Under the pieces are notes generated by a model that was not told where the DNA came from, searched no databases, and worked only from the letters and a program-made list of their open reading frames with translations. Source: Bacteroidales bacterium UBA1189 (lineage in GTDB: Bacteria; Bacteroidota; Bacteroidia; Bacteroidales; Bacteroidaceae). From it: DNA of 64,000 nucleotides. Each line of letters opens with the position of its first letter. Positions within the stretch are counted from its first letter, which is position 1. Position numbers and translations under genes: made by a program. The stretch covers positions 429 to 64,428 of the forward strand of contig DBYJ01000060.1 in the NCBI GenBank assembly GCA_002309805.1, given 5' to 3'. Positions 16,498 through 25,592 of this stretch are shown piece after piece.

Positions 16498-17310
16498 GTG
16501 GACGAGAAGTCAATGTCCTTTTGGGATCATTTGGAGGTCTTTCGCGGGTCGTTGGTCCGCATAGTCGTCGTTCTGTTGGTCTTCATGGTCATCAGTTTTA
16601 TCGCTATGCCTTATATCTATACTCCCGTCATCCTCGGTCCCACCCACGGCGACTTTTTTCTCTATCGGCTGCTGCCTATCTTCAAACCCGATTTTTCCTG
16701 CGAGCTCATCAATATTAATGTCGCCTCGCAGTTTATGACTCACGTCACTACCTCCTTCTGGCTGGCACTTGTCCTTTCGTTTCCTATCCTTATCTGGGAA
16801 TTGTGGAAATTTGTCAGCCCTGCGCTTTATAAAAACGAGTCGCGCCCTGTCGGTTTCGCCTTCCTTTTCGGTACCGGCATGTTCTATCTGGGTTGCCTCA
16901 TCAGCTACTGTATCATTTTCCCCTTTATGTTTCGTTTCCTGACGGAGTATGAACTCAGTAGTGAGATTACCAATCAGATAAACCTCAATTCTTATATGCA
17001 CAATTTCCTGATGATGATTTTCGTCATAGGACTTGTATTCGAGTTGCCTTTGCTCATCTGGGTGCTTTCCAAGCTGGGCATCATCGACCGTTCCTTCCTT
17101 CGCAAATACCGTCGCCACGCCATTGTCATCTTGTTGGTGCTGGCTGCTATCATAACCCCTTCAGGCGACCCTTTCACGCTGATGGTTACCTTCACGCCTC
17201 TCTATCTTCTCTATGAACTCGGCATCGTCCTCGCTCGTAAGCCTGAACCTGAGGAGCCTGACGAGGATGAGAAGGAGGAGTCTGACAAAACGCCTGTAAA
17301 GACGGAATAG
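16498..17310 (+). CDS. tatC: Twin-arginine translocase subunit TatC
   Basis: 270 residues with six transmembrane helices. The conserved N-terminus MSFWDHLEVFRGSLVRI (F.DHL.ELR) is the Tat-signal docking region, and FELPLLIWVLSKLGIIDRSFLRKYRRHAIV is the late conserved loop and helix. The start taken is GTG at 16498; ATG at 16513 (MSFWDHLE) is equally possible. The C-terminus carries an acidic tail (EPEEPDEDEKEESD). It closes the tatA-oxidoreductase-DUF1080-TIM barrel-tatC cluster. Confidence 0.95.
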   Translation: MDEKSMSFWDHLEVFRGSLVRIVVVLLVFMVISFIAMPYIYTPVILGPTHGDFFLYRLLPIFKPDFSCELININVASQFMTHVTTSFWLALVLSFPILIWELWKFVSPALYKNESRPVGFAFLFGTGMFYLGCLISYCIIFPFMFRFLTEYELSSEITNQINLNSYMHNFLMMIFVIGLVFELPLLIWVLSKLGIIDRSFLRKYRRHAIVILLVLAAIITPSGDPFTLMVTFTPLYLLYELGIVLARKPEPEEPDEDEKEESDKTPVKTE

Positions 17311-17402
17311 TTTTTTAGTTAAGAATTAAGAGTTAAGAGTTAAGAAAGATAGTGCTGCTATCGATATGCATAGCAACCGTAGCCTTTTTTCTTGACTCCT
17401 TA

Positions 17403-18800
17403 TCAGTTTTTAACTTCTCGTTTTATTCGTCCTGTGGCGGCAACAATCACGCTGGTTACGGGTGAGAGGTAATTGAAGAAGCAGTAGGGGAGGTAAGCAA
17501 GCGTGGCAACGCCGAGTACGGTACTCTGCACCAAACCACACGTGTTCCAAGGAACCAGCACGCTGGTGACGGTAGCGCCGTCCTCGCAGGTGCGGCTCAA
17601 CAAGCGCGTTTCATATCCGCGCTCGCGATAGACATCCTTGAATAGGGAACTGGTAAGGATGATGCTCAGGAACTGATCTGCCATAGCAATATTGCAGAAG
17701 ATACCCGTCAGAACGGTAGATGCTATCAGGGATGCCGTTCCGCGAACGAAGTGGAGCAGAATCTCCATCATATCGCGCAGCACTCCTGTAGCCGTGACAA
17801 CACCACCAAAGACCTGCGCGCAGATGATAAGCCACACGGTAGGCATCATGCCAGCCATACCGCTCGTATGCACCAGCTTGTCCAATGCCGGAACTCCTGT
17901 CTGTATCTGTGTGGAGCCGTAGATGACTTTCATGATGCCTTCGTACCAGCTTCCTTCCGCAATCTGAGCGATTAGCGTCGGCTGCCAGACGATAGCCACG
18001 ATGGCTGCCATCAACGATGCCAGGAACAGCACCACCATGGCCGGCCAACGTCGGGCAATCATCACACCCGTCAGCACAGGCACCAGCAGAAGCCAAGGCG
18101 AAATCGTGAATGTCTCGTTCAGCTGACTCAGGAATCCTACTTCGCTGCTACCTTCCACCTTCATCAGCAAGCCCGCTACCAGGAAGATGATTAGCGAAAT
18201 GCAGAACGTAGGAATGGTAGTCTTCATCATGTAACGGATATGCGTGAACAACGGTGTGCCCGACACGCTGGATGCCAGCACCGTAGTGTCTGAGAGAGGG
18301 GAGAGTTTGTCGCCGAAGTAGGCTCCCGTAATGATGCTGCCTGCCACCCAGCCGTCGTCGAATCCGTGGGCACGTCCGATGCCCATCAGTGCCACGCCGA
18401 TAGTAGCTACCGTAGTCCACGACGAGCCTACCATCACGCTCACCAGCGCGCAGAACAGGCTGCTGCTGACGAGGAACCATTCAGGACGCAGAATCTGGAC
18501 ACCATAGTAAATCATCGTGGGCACGATGCCCGATACCATCCACGTGCCGCCTATGGCACCTATCAGCAATAGAATGATGATGCTGGGCATACAGCTGGAA
18601 ATCTTGGCCGTCATCTCGCGCTCCAGCGCCTCCCACTTTACACGTCTCACCAGATACCCCACCAGCGCGCAGACGGCAGAGGCCAAGAGCAACGAAACCT
18701 GCGTTGCTCCGTCCAAGGCATCTGTGCCGAAGACCGATACACACGTCGCAATCAGCGCTATGAGTGCTGCAAAGGGAATCAGCGAAAGATATTTCTTCAT
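17403..18800 (-). CDS. nhaC: NhaC-family Na+/H+ antiporter
   Basis: 465 residues from ATG 18800 (MKKYLSLIPFAALIALI), with eleven to thirteen hydrophobic segments. An upstream in-frame start at 18857 would run through the promoter repeat, so it is not used. NhaC-type landmarks include GTWMVSGIVPTMIYYG, GSSWTTVATIGVALMG, GAYFGDKLSPLSDTTVLA and VLVPWNTCGL. It exchanges sodium for protons (or a related ion or dicarboxylate pair) at the inner membrane. It could use or adjust the ion gradient made by Rnf. The promoter lies within a dispersed repeat. Confidence 0.88.
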   Translation of the reverse strand: MKKYLSLIPFAALIALIATCVSVFGTDALDGATQVSLLLASAVCALVGYLVRRVKWEALEREMTAKISSCMPSIIILLLIGAIGGTWMVSGIVPTMIYYGVQILRPEWFLVSSSLFCALVSVMVGSSWTTVATIGVALMGIGRAHGFDDGWVAGSIITGAYFGDKLSPLSDTTVLASSVSGTPLFTHIRYMMKTTIPTFCISLIIFLVAGLLMKVEGSSEVGFLSQLNETFTISPWLLLVPVLTGVMIARRWPAMVVLFLASLMAAIVAIVWQPTLIAQIAEGSWYEGIMKVIYGSTQIQTGVPALDKLVHTSGMAGMMPTVWLIICAQVFGGVVTATGVLRDMMEILLHFVRGTASLIASTVLTGIFCNIAMADQFLSIILTSSLFKDVYRERGYETRLLSRTCEDGATVTSVLVPWNTCGLVQSTVLGVATLAYLPYCFFNYLSPVTSVIVAATGRIKREVKN

Positions 18801-18827
18801 ATCCCTGTCTCTTTCCAAATCTGCCGA

Positions 18828-18943
18828 CAAAGGTAGTGCAAGGCGAGCGAAAAGCAAAATTTATTTTGGCTTTTCCGAGCCGCAGCCTATCTAAAAGCCC
18901 CGTAAGGGGATTAAAGGTAGTGCAAGGCGAGCGATAATGCAAA
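18828..18943 (-). repeat. Dispersed promoter-bearing repeat, nhaC copy (two units)
   Basis: Unit 1 on the minus strand has TTTG (18858-18855), 19 bp, TACCTTTG (18835-18828): a full-consensus promoter ending 28 bp before the nhaC ATG. Unit 2, 84 bp further out, has TACCTTTA (18919-18912) and the same GTGCAAGGCGAGCG core. Between them is TTCCGAGCCGCAGCC. Related copies lie at 29633-29770 and 31847-31990. Confidence 0.75.
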
Positions 18944-19395
18944 TTTATTTGTAATTTTGACGTTGTCTTCGTCCGTCACGACTCGACCAACTGTAGAGAC
19001 GCGACATGTCGCGTCTTCCCTTTTGTTCTCGCTGCTCCGTCCGTTCCGAGCCGCAGCCTACCTAAAAGACCCCGAAGGGGGATTAAAGATAGTGACAAAA
19101 ATGCGATTAAACGAGAGCAGAAGGAAATTTTATTCTTTCTGCCGAGTGTGAGCATTTTAGACCGAAGGTCAAGGCGAGCAATATTCCCCTGCTCTGGCAA
19201 ATTATTCCCCTATTCTAATTATTTATTCCACTACGTTAATTTTTTATTCGCCTATTCTATTTTTTTATTTGCCTAATTTATTTATAAACACGGCCCCTGT
19301 TTATATAAACGCGCCCCCTGTTTATAAATACCATCAAACTTCGGAAAAAAACGAAAGAACTATAGTGCTTTTTTCCACGAAATCGCCGAAAACCG

Positions 19396-19500
19396 TGTAG
19401 ATTGTGTAGATAGTGTAGATAAAATTTCCCATCTACACGCCTCAAACAACAATAATTCAGCCCGATATCTTGTTTGTGTAGATTGTGTAGATGTTTTACA
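19396..19500 (+). repeat. GTGTAGAT tandem repeats with an inverted copy
   Basis: GTGTAGATTGTGTAGATAGTGTAGAT at about 19396-19421 is followed by the inverted ATCTACAC (19431-19438) and by GTGTAGATTGTGTAGATG (19476-19493). It can form a hairpin. It lies about 90 bp upstream of the membrane-protein promoter. Confidence 0.6.
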
Positions 19501-19565
19501 AACTTTTTGTAGAATAATCGAAATGGAGAAAAAATCAAAAATCTCGAAAAATATTTGAAAAATAA

Positions 19566-19597
19566 TTTGGTTTATAAAATAAACTGATTTATCTTTG
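19566..19597 (+). promoter_or_regulatory. Promoter for the membrane protein/winged-helix operon
   Basis: TTTG at 19566-19569, 20 bp, TATCTTTG at 19590-19597: a consensus Bacteroidetes promoter. It gives a leader of roughly 100 nt. Confidence 0.7.
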
Positions 19598-19705
19598 CGC
19601 CGTGATTCGAACACAAAACCGCCAAACCGACTCTTTCTGCAGGAGGGAAGGGGAGGCAAAGAGAATTAAAAACAAAGTAGTTAAATCAAAAAAAGAAAAG
19701 AAACA

Positions 19706-20326
19706 ATGGAAGAAAATGAGAACTTGACTGCAGAGCGCAGTTTGGAAATTATTCGTGAATCGATTGAGCAAAGCCGCCGTGCAATGAGCAAACATGCTGG
19801 TACGCCCATGATTTGGTGGGGGTCGATGGTGGTAGTGTTTAGCCTGCTGATTGCCTACCTATGGAACCATCACGGGGGCCCAGCGTGGAATGTGCTTTGG
19901 TTTGTGATGACGATAGTGGGCTTCATCGGGAACCGGCTATTGGATAAACATAAAAAACCTGTGCCCAAGAACATTATTGGCAGCGTCATTTCGAAGGTAT
20001 GGCTTACGTTTGCAATCTTCGTTTGCGGAATTGGACTGATTTTCTGTCTCGCCGGATTCGGCGTTATATCTCTGGAATGGATTGCTCCGTCCTATGGTAT
20101 TCCTTTAACCAGTATTATTACCTTTGTCATGGGAATGGCGAGCACCTTAACAGGCTTTATCTTGAAAAACCGCTTCGTCCCTATTTGTAGCATTATTGCC
20201 GGCATAGGAGGCTTCTTCCTCGCACAATGTTATTTGGGTGGTGAGCAGCTCTTGGTTATGGCTGCTGTGGCTGTCATAGGGCTTGTTATTCCTGGTATCA
20301 TCTTGAATATCCAAACACGAGAGTAG
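19706..20326 (+). CDS. Membrane protein of unknown function
   Basis: 206 residues. A polar N-terminus (LTAERSLEIIRESIEQSRRAMSKHAG) precedes about six hydrophobic helices (MIWWGSMVVVFSLLIAYLW, VLWFVMTIVGFIGNRLL, VWLTFAIFVCGIGLIFCLAGF, LTSIITFVMGMASTLTGFIL, ICSIIAGIGGFFLA, LVMAAVAVIGLVIPGIIL). No catalytic motif is visible. It is followed 11 bp later by a small winged-helix regulator. The pair resembles a recurring Bacteroidales two-gene arrangement in which the regulator may control the membrane protein. Confidence 0.8.
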   Translation: MEENENLTAERSLEIIRESIEQSRRAMSKHAGTPMIWWGSMVVVFSLLIAYLWNHHGGPAWNVLWFVMTIVGFIGNRLLDKHKKPVPKNIIGSVISKVWLTFAIFVCGIGLIFCLAGFGVISLEWIAPSYGIPLTSIITFVMGMASTLTGFILKNRFVPICSIIAGIGGFFLAQCYLGGEQLLVMAAVAVIGLVIPGIILNIQTRE

Positions 20327-20337
20327 GAGGACGGCTT

Positions 20338-20628
20338 ATGTTTCAACCATTAGATCCTTTGCTGCACTCAGAGTTGCGCTTGGCTGTAATGTCGTTGCTC
20401 GTAAGTGTTGAGGAAGCAGAGTTCCCCTATATCAAGGAGCAGACGGGAGCTACGGCAGGCAATCTGAGCGTACAGCTTGACAAACTTTCAGAAGCGGGTT
20501 ATATTGCGGTGGAGAAGACGTATAAAGGCAAAAGGCCTTGTACCATTTGCCGCATTACCCCAGCTGGGCTAAAGGCGTTTGAAGGCTATGTCGATGCCTT
20601 GAAAAGCTATCTGGAAATCAGTAAATAG
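20338..20628 (+). CDS. Small winged-helix transcriptional regulator
   Basis: 96 residues, one domain. The pattern LHSELRLAVMSLLVSVEEAEFPYIKEQTGATAGNLSVQLDKLSEAGYIAVEKTYKGKRP-RITPAGLKAFEGY is a winged-helix DNA-binding fold of the HTH_34/ArsR-MarR-like group, with the recognition helix at TAGNLSVQLDKLSEAGYI. It probably binds DNA as a dimer and may autoregulate the pair. No metal-binding cysteine motif is seen. Confidence 0.85.
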   Translation: MFQPLDPLLHSELRLAVMSLLVSVEEAEFPYIKEQTGATAGNLSVQLDKLSEAGYIAVEKTYKGKRPCTICRITPAGLKAFEGYVDALKSYLEISK

Positions 20629-20645
20629 GCCCCTGCTAATATTAA

Positions 20646-20684
20646 GGCAATGACGCGAATAGTTATTCTATCCGCGTCATTGCC
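20646..20684. terminator. Bidirectional terminator-like hairpin
   Basis: GGCAATGACGCGAATAG pairs with CTATCCGCGTCATTGCC around a TTATT loop (one mismatch). It lies between the convergent winged-helix and GH31 genes. There is no strong T-run on either side. Confidence 0.6.
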
Positions 20685-20704
20685 TATCGTGAATAGGATG
20701 TGAA

Positions 20705-23047
20705 TTAAAACTTCACTTCTACTTCTTTGCCTGTATAGGTGACAGTTTGGCTGTGAGGAGTGTCCTTCCCGATGAGGACAATTTGGAACTGGCGTGTTTC
20801 GAGCATGCCCTTGTAGGAGCCTTGACGCGGAGCGATGGTGAGACGACGGGCAGCATCATTCCATGTAAAAAGGATTTCCGTGAATTGTCCCTTCTCATAA
20901 TTGTAGCTGTCGCCTTCATCTTCGTAGAGGGTGAAGGTGCCGTTGGCGCCTGGGTAGATGCGGATTTCGAGGTCGTCCCAGGATTTTTCGCCGACATACT
21001 GCATCTCAGGCCCGAGGGGCAGGATGCTGCCAGCACGAACAAACATGGGGACGCGGTCCAGCGAGGTTTCAAAAGTGACATTTTGTCCGCCCTTGTAGGC
21101 TTTGTTTGTCCAGAAATCGTACCATTGAGCCCCCTTGGGCAGGTATTTGGTAGCGGTTTTCGAAGTCGTGAAGTCAATAGCGCCGGCGGGTGAGCTGTCG
21201 GACATATTCTGGCGGTTCCAGCCGGTCATGGCATCGGTACGTACAATGCGTTCTTCAGTATATTGTGGATTGACGATGGGGGCAGCCAGAATGCTGTGTC
21301 CAAACATGAATTCATCAGTCATGTTCCAGACCTTCTTATCGGCCTTGAAATCAGCAAAGAGCGGGCGCATATAGCTGTCGTTGTTGCGGGTGACCTGCCA
21401 GGCGAGGCTGTACAGATAGGGTATCAGGCGGTAGCGCAGGCGGATCTGCTTCTCGATGGCGTCATAGACGGGCTCGCCCTTCTGGCCGAACTGCCATATC
21501 TCGCGCGGAGCATCGGCGCCGTGACTGCGGAAGACGGGGCAGAAGAGGGCATACTGCATCCAGCGCACGTAGAGTTCCTGGAACTGCGGGTTGCGGGGTG
21601 CCGAGCCGCCTCCGCGCGTGTTGTACGAGCCGCAGAAGAAGCCGCCGATGTCGGTGTTGAAGTTGGGGTTGCCTGTCAGCGAGAAGCTCAGCCCTGCCGG
21701 CACCTGCTTGCGCAGCATGTCCCACGATGAGTTGACGTCGCCGCTCCACATGTTCGAGCCGTAGTGCTGCTGTCCGGCAAAGCTGCTTCGCGTCATGATG
21801 AAGATGCGCTTGCCCCGGTCGTCCTTGCGCTGTGACTGGTAGATGCCGCGCACGGTCTCGAGCGGGAAGGCGTTGCGCTGCGAGCGCCACGTGCCGCCAT
21901 AGACGGGGTGGTCGTAGTCGCTCTCCTTGGGGTTGAAGAAGTCGGGGTCTGTCGAGTCCATCCACCATGCATCGGTACCGTAGTCGTAGAGCCGTTTCAG
22001 GTATTTCCAGTAAATATCGCGTGCCTCGGGGTGGAAGGCGTCGTAAACCTTCACGCCCGACGGATAGTCCATCCTCGGAGGCCAGATGTGCGAAAGTCCG
22101 CTTTGAGGCCATGTCTCGATGGGCAACAGCAGTCCTTTCTCGTTGAGCTCGCGGAACTGCTGCGTCATGGGGCCGAAGCTCGCCCAGATGCTGATCATGA
22201 AGTGGGCGTGTTTCTTGTGCACGTTGTCAATCATCTGCTTGCCGTTGTTGAATTCCTCGGCCAGGAAGTCCATGGCGTTCCAGAGGTAGTTCGAGCCCCA
22301 GTATTGCCAGTCCTGGATGATACCGTCGAGGGGCACTTCCAGCGCGCGGTATTGGTCGACGATGCCTTCGGTTTCACGGGCCGTCTTGTAGCGCTCCTTC
22401 GATTGCCAGTAACCGAATGTCCACAGCGGGAACATGGGCACATCGCCACTCAGATAGCGCATTTGTGCGATGACGCCGTCGGCCGACCCTCCATACATAA
22501 AGTAGTAGTCGATGCCTTCGCCAACCTCCGAGTCGAAGGTCATGCCGTCGGCGTTGTCTTCAAAAAGAGTGGGTGAGTAGTTCTCCCAATAGAGTCCCCA
22601 TCCCTTGATACTCTGCAGGACGTTCTGGAAATCCTCGAGGTTCGACTGTTCCATACGTTTTCGTTCACCACGACGATTCATTTTCCCGTTTTGTATGGTT
22701 CCCAGTCCATATATGGCTTCGTCTTTGTCCAAAACGAAAGACTGAAGGGCTTCATTGACAACGCAGCCTTTTTCCTTCAGTAGTACTTTTCCTTTAGCAG
22801 TCAGGAACGTCAGATTTCCCTTTGAGTCCTGTTTAACAGTTAACTCGCTGCTCTTCCATGTGCTTCCCGTCTGTTTTACTGTCACGTCCTGAGGCTTGGC
22901 GGAAATCACGAGCGTCTTCGTGGGCTGTCCCTTCACAATGTGTACTATACTGGGCGTGAAGAACTCTACCTTCACATCCTGTGCCATGCTGATTGTCGAT
23001 GCAAGCAGAGCCAACAGAGCCGTCATAAAAATGAATCTTTTTTTCAT
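20705..23047 (-). CDS. GH31 alpha-glycosidase (alpha-xylosidase/alpha-glucosidase type)
   Basis: 780 residues with a type I signal peptide (FIFMTALLALLASTISMAQ), so periplasmic or surface-exposed. It has an N-terminal beta-sandwich, the catalytic barrel and C-terminal beta-domains. The nucleophile is Asp364 in WWMDSTDPDF and the general acid is Asp437 in WSGDVNSSWDM, both in the GH31 arrangement; SLTGNPNFNTDIGGFF and VFRSHGADAPREIWQFG are also family landmarks. The STDPD context resembles Bacteroidetes alpha-xylosidase-like enzymes, but the substrate is open. It has its own promoter and is divergent from the GH38-like gene, so the two may share control. Confidence 0.92.
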   Translation of the reverse strand: MKKRFIFMTALLALLASTISMAQDVKVEFFTPSIVHIVKGQPTKTLVISAKPQDVTVKQTGSTWKSSELTVKQDSKGNLTFLTAKGKVLLKEKGCVVNEALQSFVLDKDEAIYGLGTIQNGKMNRRGERKRMEQSNLEDFQNVLQSIKGWGLYWENYSPTLFEDNADGMTFDSEVGEGIDYYFMYGGSADGVIAQMRYLSGDVPMFPLWTFGYWQSKERYKTARETEGIVDQYRALEVPLDGIIQDWQYWGSNYLWNAMDFLAEEFNNGKQMIDNVHKKHAHFMISIWASFGPMTQQFRELNEKGLLLPIETWPQSGLSHIWPPRMDYPSGVKVYDAFHPEARDIYWKYLKRLYDYGTDAWWMDSTDPDFFNPKESDYDHPVYGGTWRSQRNAFPLETVRGIYQSQRKDDRGKRIFIMTRSSFAGQQHYGSNMWSGDVNSSWDMLRKQVPAGLSFSLTGNPNFNTDIGGFFCGSYNTRGGGSAPRNPQFQELYVRWMQYALFCPVFRSHGADAPREIWQFGQKGEPVYDAIEKQIRLRYRLIPYLYSLAWQVTRNNDSYMRPLFADFKADKKVWNMTDEFMFGHSILAAPIVNPQYTEERIVRTDAMTGWNRQNMSDSSPAGAIDFTTSKTATKYLPKGAQWYDFWTNKAYKGGQNVTFETSLDRVPMFVRAGSILPLGPEMQYVGEKSWDDLEIRIYPGANGTFTLYEDEGDSYNYEKGQFTEILFTWNDAARRLTIAPRQGSYKGMLETRQFQIVLIGKDTPHSQTVTYTGKEVEVKF

Positions 23048-23079
23048 GTCTTTTTTGTTATATTAGGTTTTATTGCTTG

Positions 23080-23110
23080 CAAAGATATGATATTTTTTTA
23101 TTAAATCAAA
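23080..23110 (-). promoter_or_regulatory. Promoter of the GH31 gene
   Basis: On the minus strand, TTTG (23110-23107), 19 bp, TATCTTTG (23087-23080). A plus-strand -7 box, TATTTTTG at 23132-23139, probably serves the divergent GH38-like gene, but no clear -33 box accompanies it. Confidence 0.7.
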
Positions 23111-23165
23111 GTGATGAATGTAGTATTTTAGTATTTTTGCAGCGTAATATTAAAAGTCGAAAGCT

Positions 23166-25592
23166 ATGCAACTCCTACGAATTCTCGGAAAAAACCTTCT
23201 TCTATGGCTGCTGATGGCCTTCGGAACGTTGTCATCTGAAGCACAACCTCGTCAGAAAGCTTTTTTTGCTGATGGCTATCACGGTGGGGTGTATGGACAT
23301 TATCCGTTGGAGTGGTACACGCAGTTTATGATGGATCAGTTGCAGCAGCATCCCAAGTGGCGGATTGGGCTGGAAATAGAGCCTGAGACGTGGGACTCGG
23401 TGAAAGTGCATACGCCAGAGGCCTACGCTCGTTGGCAACAGGTTGTCGTAGGACCGCAAGTGGAATACACCAATCCCTCGTATGCGCAATCCTATTTATA
23501 TCCCGTGCATGGTGAAAGCATCATCCGACAGTTTCAGTACGGTATGCGCAAGATGTGGGAGCACTTCCCCACGATGACTTTTACCACCTACAGCGTTGAG
23601 GAGCCTTGCTTCACCAGTTGCCTGCCGCAGATCTTATCACAATTGGGGTTCCGTCATGCCGTTCTGAAGTGTCCAGATACCTGCTGGGGAGGCTATACGG
23701 AAGCCTTCGGCGGAGAGCTGGTTAATTGGATTGGACCTGACGGAACCTCCCTGCTTTCTGTGCCGCGCTATGCTTGCGAAGCGTTGCAGGCGGGTACCGT
23801 ATGGCAGACCATCGCGTGGAAGAACTCCCGTGAGTTCCTGCGGGCTACCCGTATGGCTGGCATCTCTCATCCTGTCGGCATGTGCTATCAGGATGCTGGA
23901 TGGAAGAACGGTCCGTGGCTTGGGCGTGACACGCTCTCTCAGTATGTTCTTTGGACAGATTATATTGATAATATCGCTGATAAGGCAGAAGCTACCGATT
24001 ATCGGATGACGCAGGAGGGCGTGCGGGTGGCGCTTGTATGGGGCTCGCAGGTGATGCAGCGCATCGGGCAGCAAGTGCGGCATGCGGAAAATCAATTGCT
24101 GGATGCCGAGTGCCTTTCTACGATGAATTACCTTCTGACAGGAGTACGTCCTGATCAGACGGAAATCGATGAGGCTTGGCGCACGTTGATGCTGGCGCAG
24201 CACCACGACTCATGGATTGTTCCTTACAATCGACTGAATAAACATGGAACCTGGGCCGATAACATCGCATTGTGGACGGATGAAACTTGCCATCGTGCTG
24301 AAAAAATTGGGGCGATGGGTCAAAAAAACAATACAGCGGGAATAGCTTTTTACAACACAATGGGGAAAACACGGAAAGAAATAGTGACTGTTAAGAAAGC
24401 CGATGGAAGCGTGGTAGATGTCCCCATTAGCGTACCGGCATTTGGCTATGCTTTTGCAGATGCTTCTGTACCCTCCGAATCAAAGCCTCATGTGACAAAA
24501 AAAAAGGACAAAGCCACGTTGGAGAATGAGAGTTATCGTTTGGTTTTCGACTTGCAGCGCGGAGGCGTCATCGTCTCGCTTTACGACAAAAAACAGCAAC
24601 GAGAGCTGGTGGATGAGCACAACTCGTATGGCTTTGGCGAACTGCGGGGCTACTTCGATAAGTACAAACGTTTCTGTTCTTCGACTGAGGATAAAGTAGA
24701 GCTGGATGTGCTGAAAGACAATGTTTATGTACAGCGAGTTGCTGTCAGCGGAAAGATTGCAGACGTTCCTTTCGTGCAGACCTATACGTTGAAGAAAGAT
24801 GAGCCGATGATTGATGTCGATTTGCTCATTGACTGGAAGCAAAATACCCGTATTGGTAATCATTACAGACGGAAAAAAGACGACCCGGCGGCTCCGTTCT
24901 ATAACACGAAGTACATGCTTAACGTGCTCTTTCCCACTACGCAGAAAGCTGCACGGCTTTGGAAGAACGCCCCCTTTGACGTTTGTGAAAGTCGGCTCGA
25001 CAGCACGTTCTTTGAACGTTGGACGGATATCCGTCACAACATTATCCATTCGTGGGTTGATACATACGACGGGCAGTCGGGTTTGGCTTTGTTTGCCGAC
25101 CATACCACCTCTTACTCATTTGCCAAGGACTATCCGTTGGCCCTCACCGTACAGTATTCCGGCCCTGGACTTTGGGGGCGTGACCATAGGATTACGGGCA
25201 AGACGCAGATTCATTATGCCCTTATGCCTCACAGCGGGCGTTGGGATGAGGCAGGTGTGAGCGACTGCAACGAGCGTTGGAACCATCCGCTCGTTTGTGC
25301 TCCTGCCGTAGTAGCAAAAGAGCAGAATCTGCTTTCTCTCGATGGTACAGGCTATCAGCTTAGTGCTTTCACGATTGATGCTGAGGGCTGTGTGCTTCTG
25401 CGAATCTTCAATGCCGACGGCGATGAACAGTCGCATGCTATCCCCTTGGACCTGCCTGTGCAGGAAGTGGAAGTGGTCGATTTGCTCGGTAGGCCGATGG
25501 AAGGGGAGAAGGCTGTGTTTCAGGACGGCAAACTAATCGTGCAGATGCCTCGTTTGGGCATCCGCACCTACAAAATAAAAACCAAGGCTTAG
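23166..25592 (+). CDS. GH38-like glycoside hydrolase (alpha-mannosidase-related)
   Basis: 808 residues with a signal peptide (LLLWLLMAFGTLSSEAQ). The N-terminal part (ADGYHGGVYGHYPLEW, VVVGPQVEYTNPSYAQSY, TYSVEEPCFTSCLPQILSQLGF) follows the GH38/57-type (beta/alpha)7 fold. LMLAQHHDSWIVPYN matches the GH38 Q..HD segment with a zinc-ligand histidine. From about residue 440 there is a GH38-C-like beta-sandwich. The first zinc-ligand pair, normally HxD, reads HGG here, so metal use or specificity may differ from true alpha-mannosidases. It is divergent from GH31, and its stop overlaps the convergent cysteine-synthase-like gene by 4 bp. Confidence 0.7.
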   Translation: MQLLRILGKNLLLWLLMAFGTLSSEAQPRQKAFFADGYHGGVYGHYPLEWYTQFMMDQLQQHPKWRIGLEIEPETWDSVKVHTPEAYARWQQVVVGPQVEYTNPSYAQSYLYPVHGESIIRQFQYGMRKMWEHFPTMTFTTYSVEEPCFTSCLPQILSQLGFRHAVLKCPDTCWGGYTEAFGGELVNWIGPDGTSLLSVPRYACEALQAGTVWQTIAWKNSREFLRATRMAGISHPVGMCYQDAGWKNGPWLGRDTLSQYVLWTDYIDNIADKAEATDYRMTQEGVRVALVWGSQVMQRIGQQVRHAENQLLDAECLSTMNYLLTGVRPDQTEIDEAWRTLMLAQHHDSWIVPYNRLNKHGTWADNIALWTDETCHRAEKIGAMGQKNNTAGIAFYNTMGKTRKEIVTVKKADGSVVDVPISVPAFGYAFADASVPSESKPHVTKKKDKATLENESYRLVFDLQRGGVIVSLYDKKQQRELVDEHNSYGFGELRGYFDKYKRFCSSTEDKVELDVLKDNVYVQRVAVSGKIADVPFVQTYTLKKDEPMIDVDLLIDWKQNTRIGNHYRRKKDDPAAPFYNTKYMLNVLFPTTQKAARLWKNAPFDVCESRLDSTFFERWTDIRHNIIHSWVDTYDGQSGLALFADHTTSYSFAKDYPLALTVQYSGPGLWGRDHRITGKTQIHYALMPHSGRWDEAGVSDCNERWNHPLVCAPAVVAKEQNLLSLDGTGYQLSAFTIDAEGCVLLRIFNADGDEQSHAIPLDLPVQEVEVVDLLGRPMEGEKAVFQDGKLIVQMPRLGIRTYKIKTKA

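Larger units (their letters stand above)
18801..19705. repeat. Long intergenic region made of several repeat families
   Basis: There is no convincing gene in these 905 bp. From left to right it holds promoter-bearing repeats (18828-18943), a degraded third copy (19045-19130), TTATTCCCCTATTCTA/TTTATTTGCCTA units with CCCCCTGTTTATA repeats (19196-19330), a GTGTAGAT tandem and inverted repeat (19396-19500), and the promoter of the next gene (19566-19597). Confidence 0.75.
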
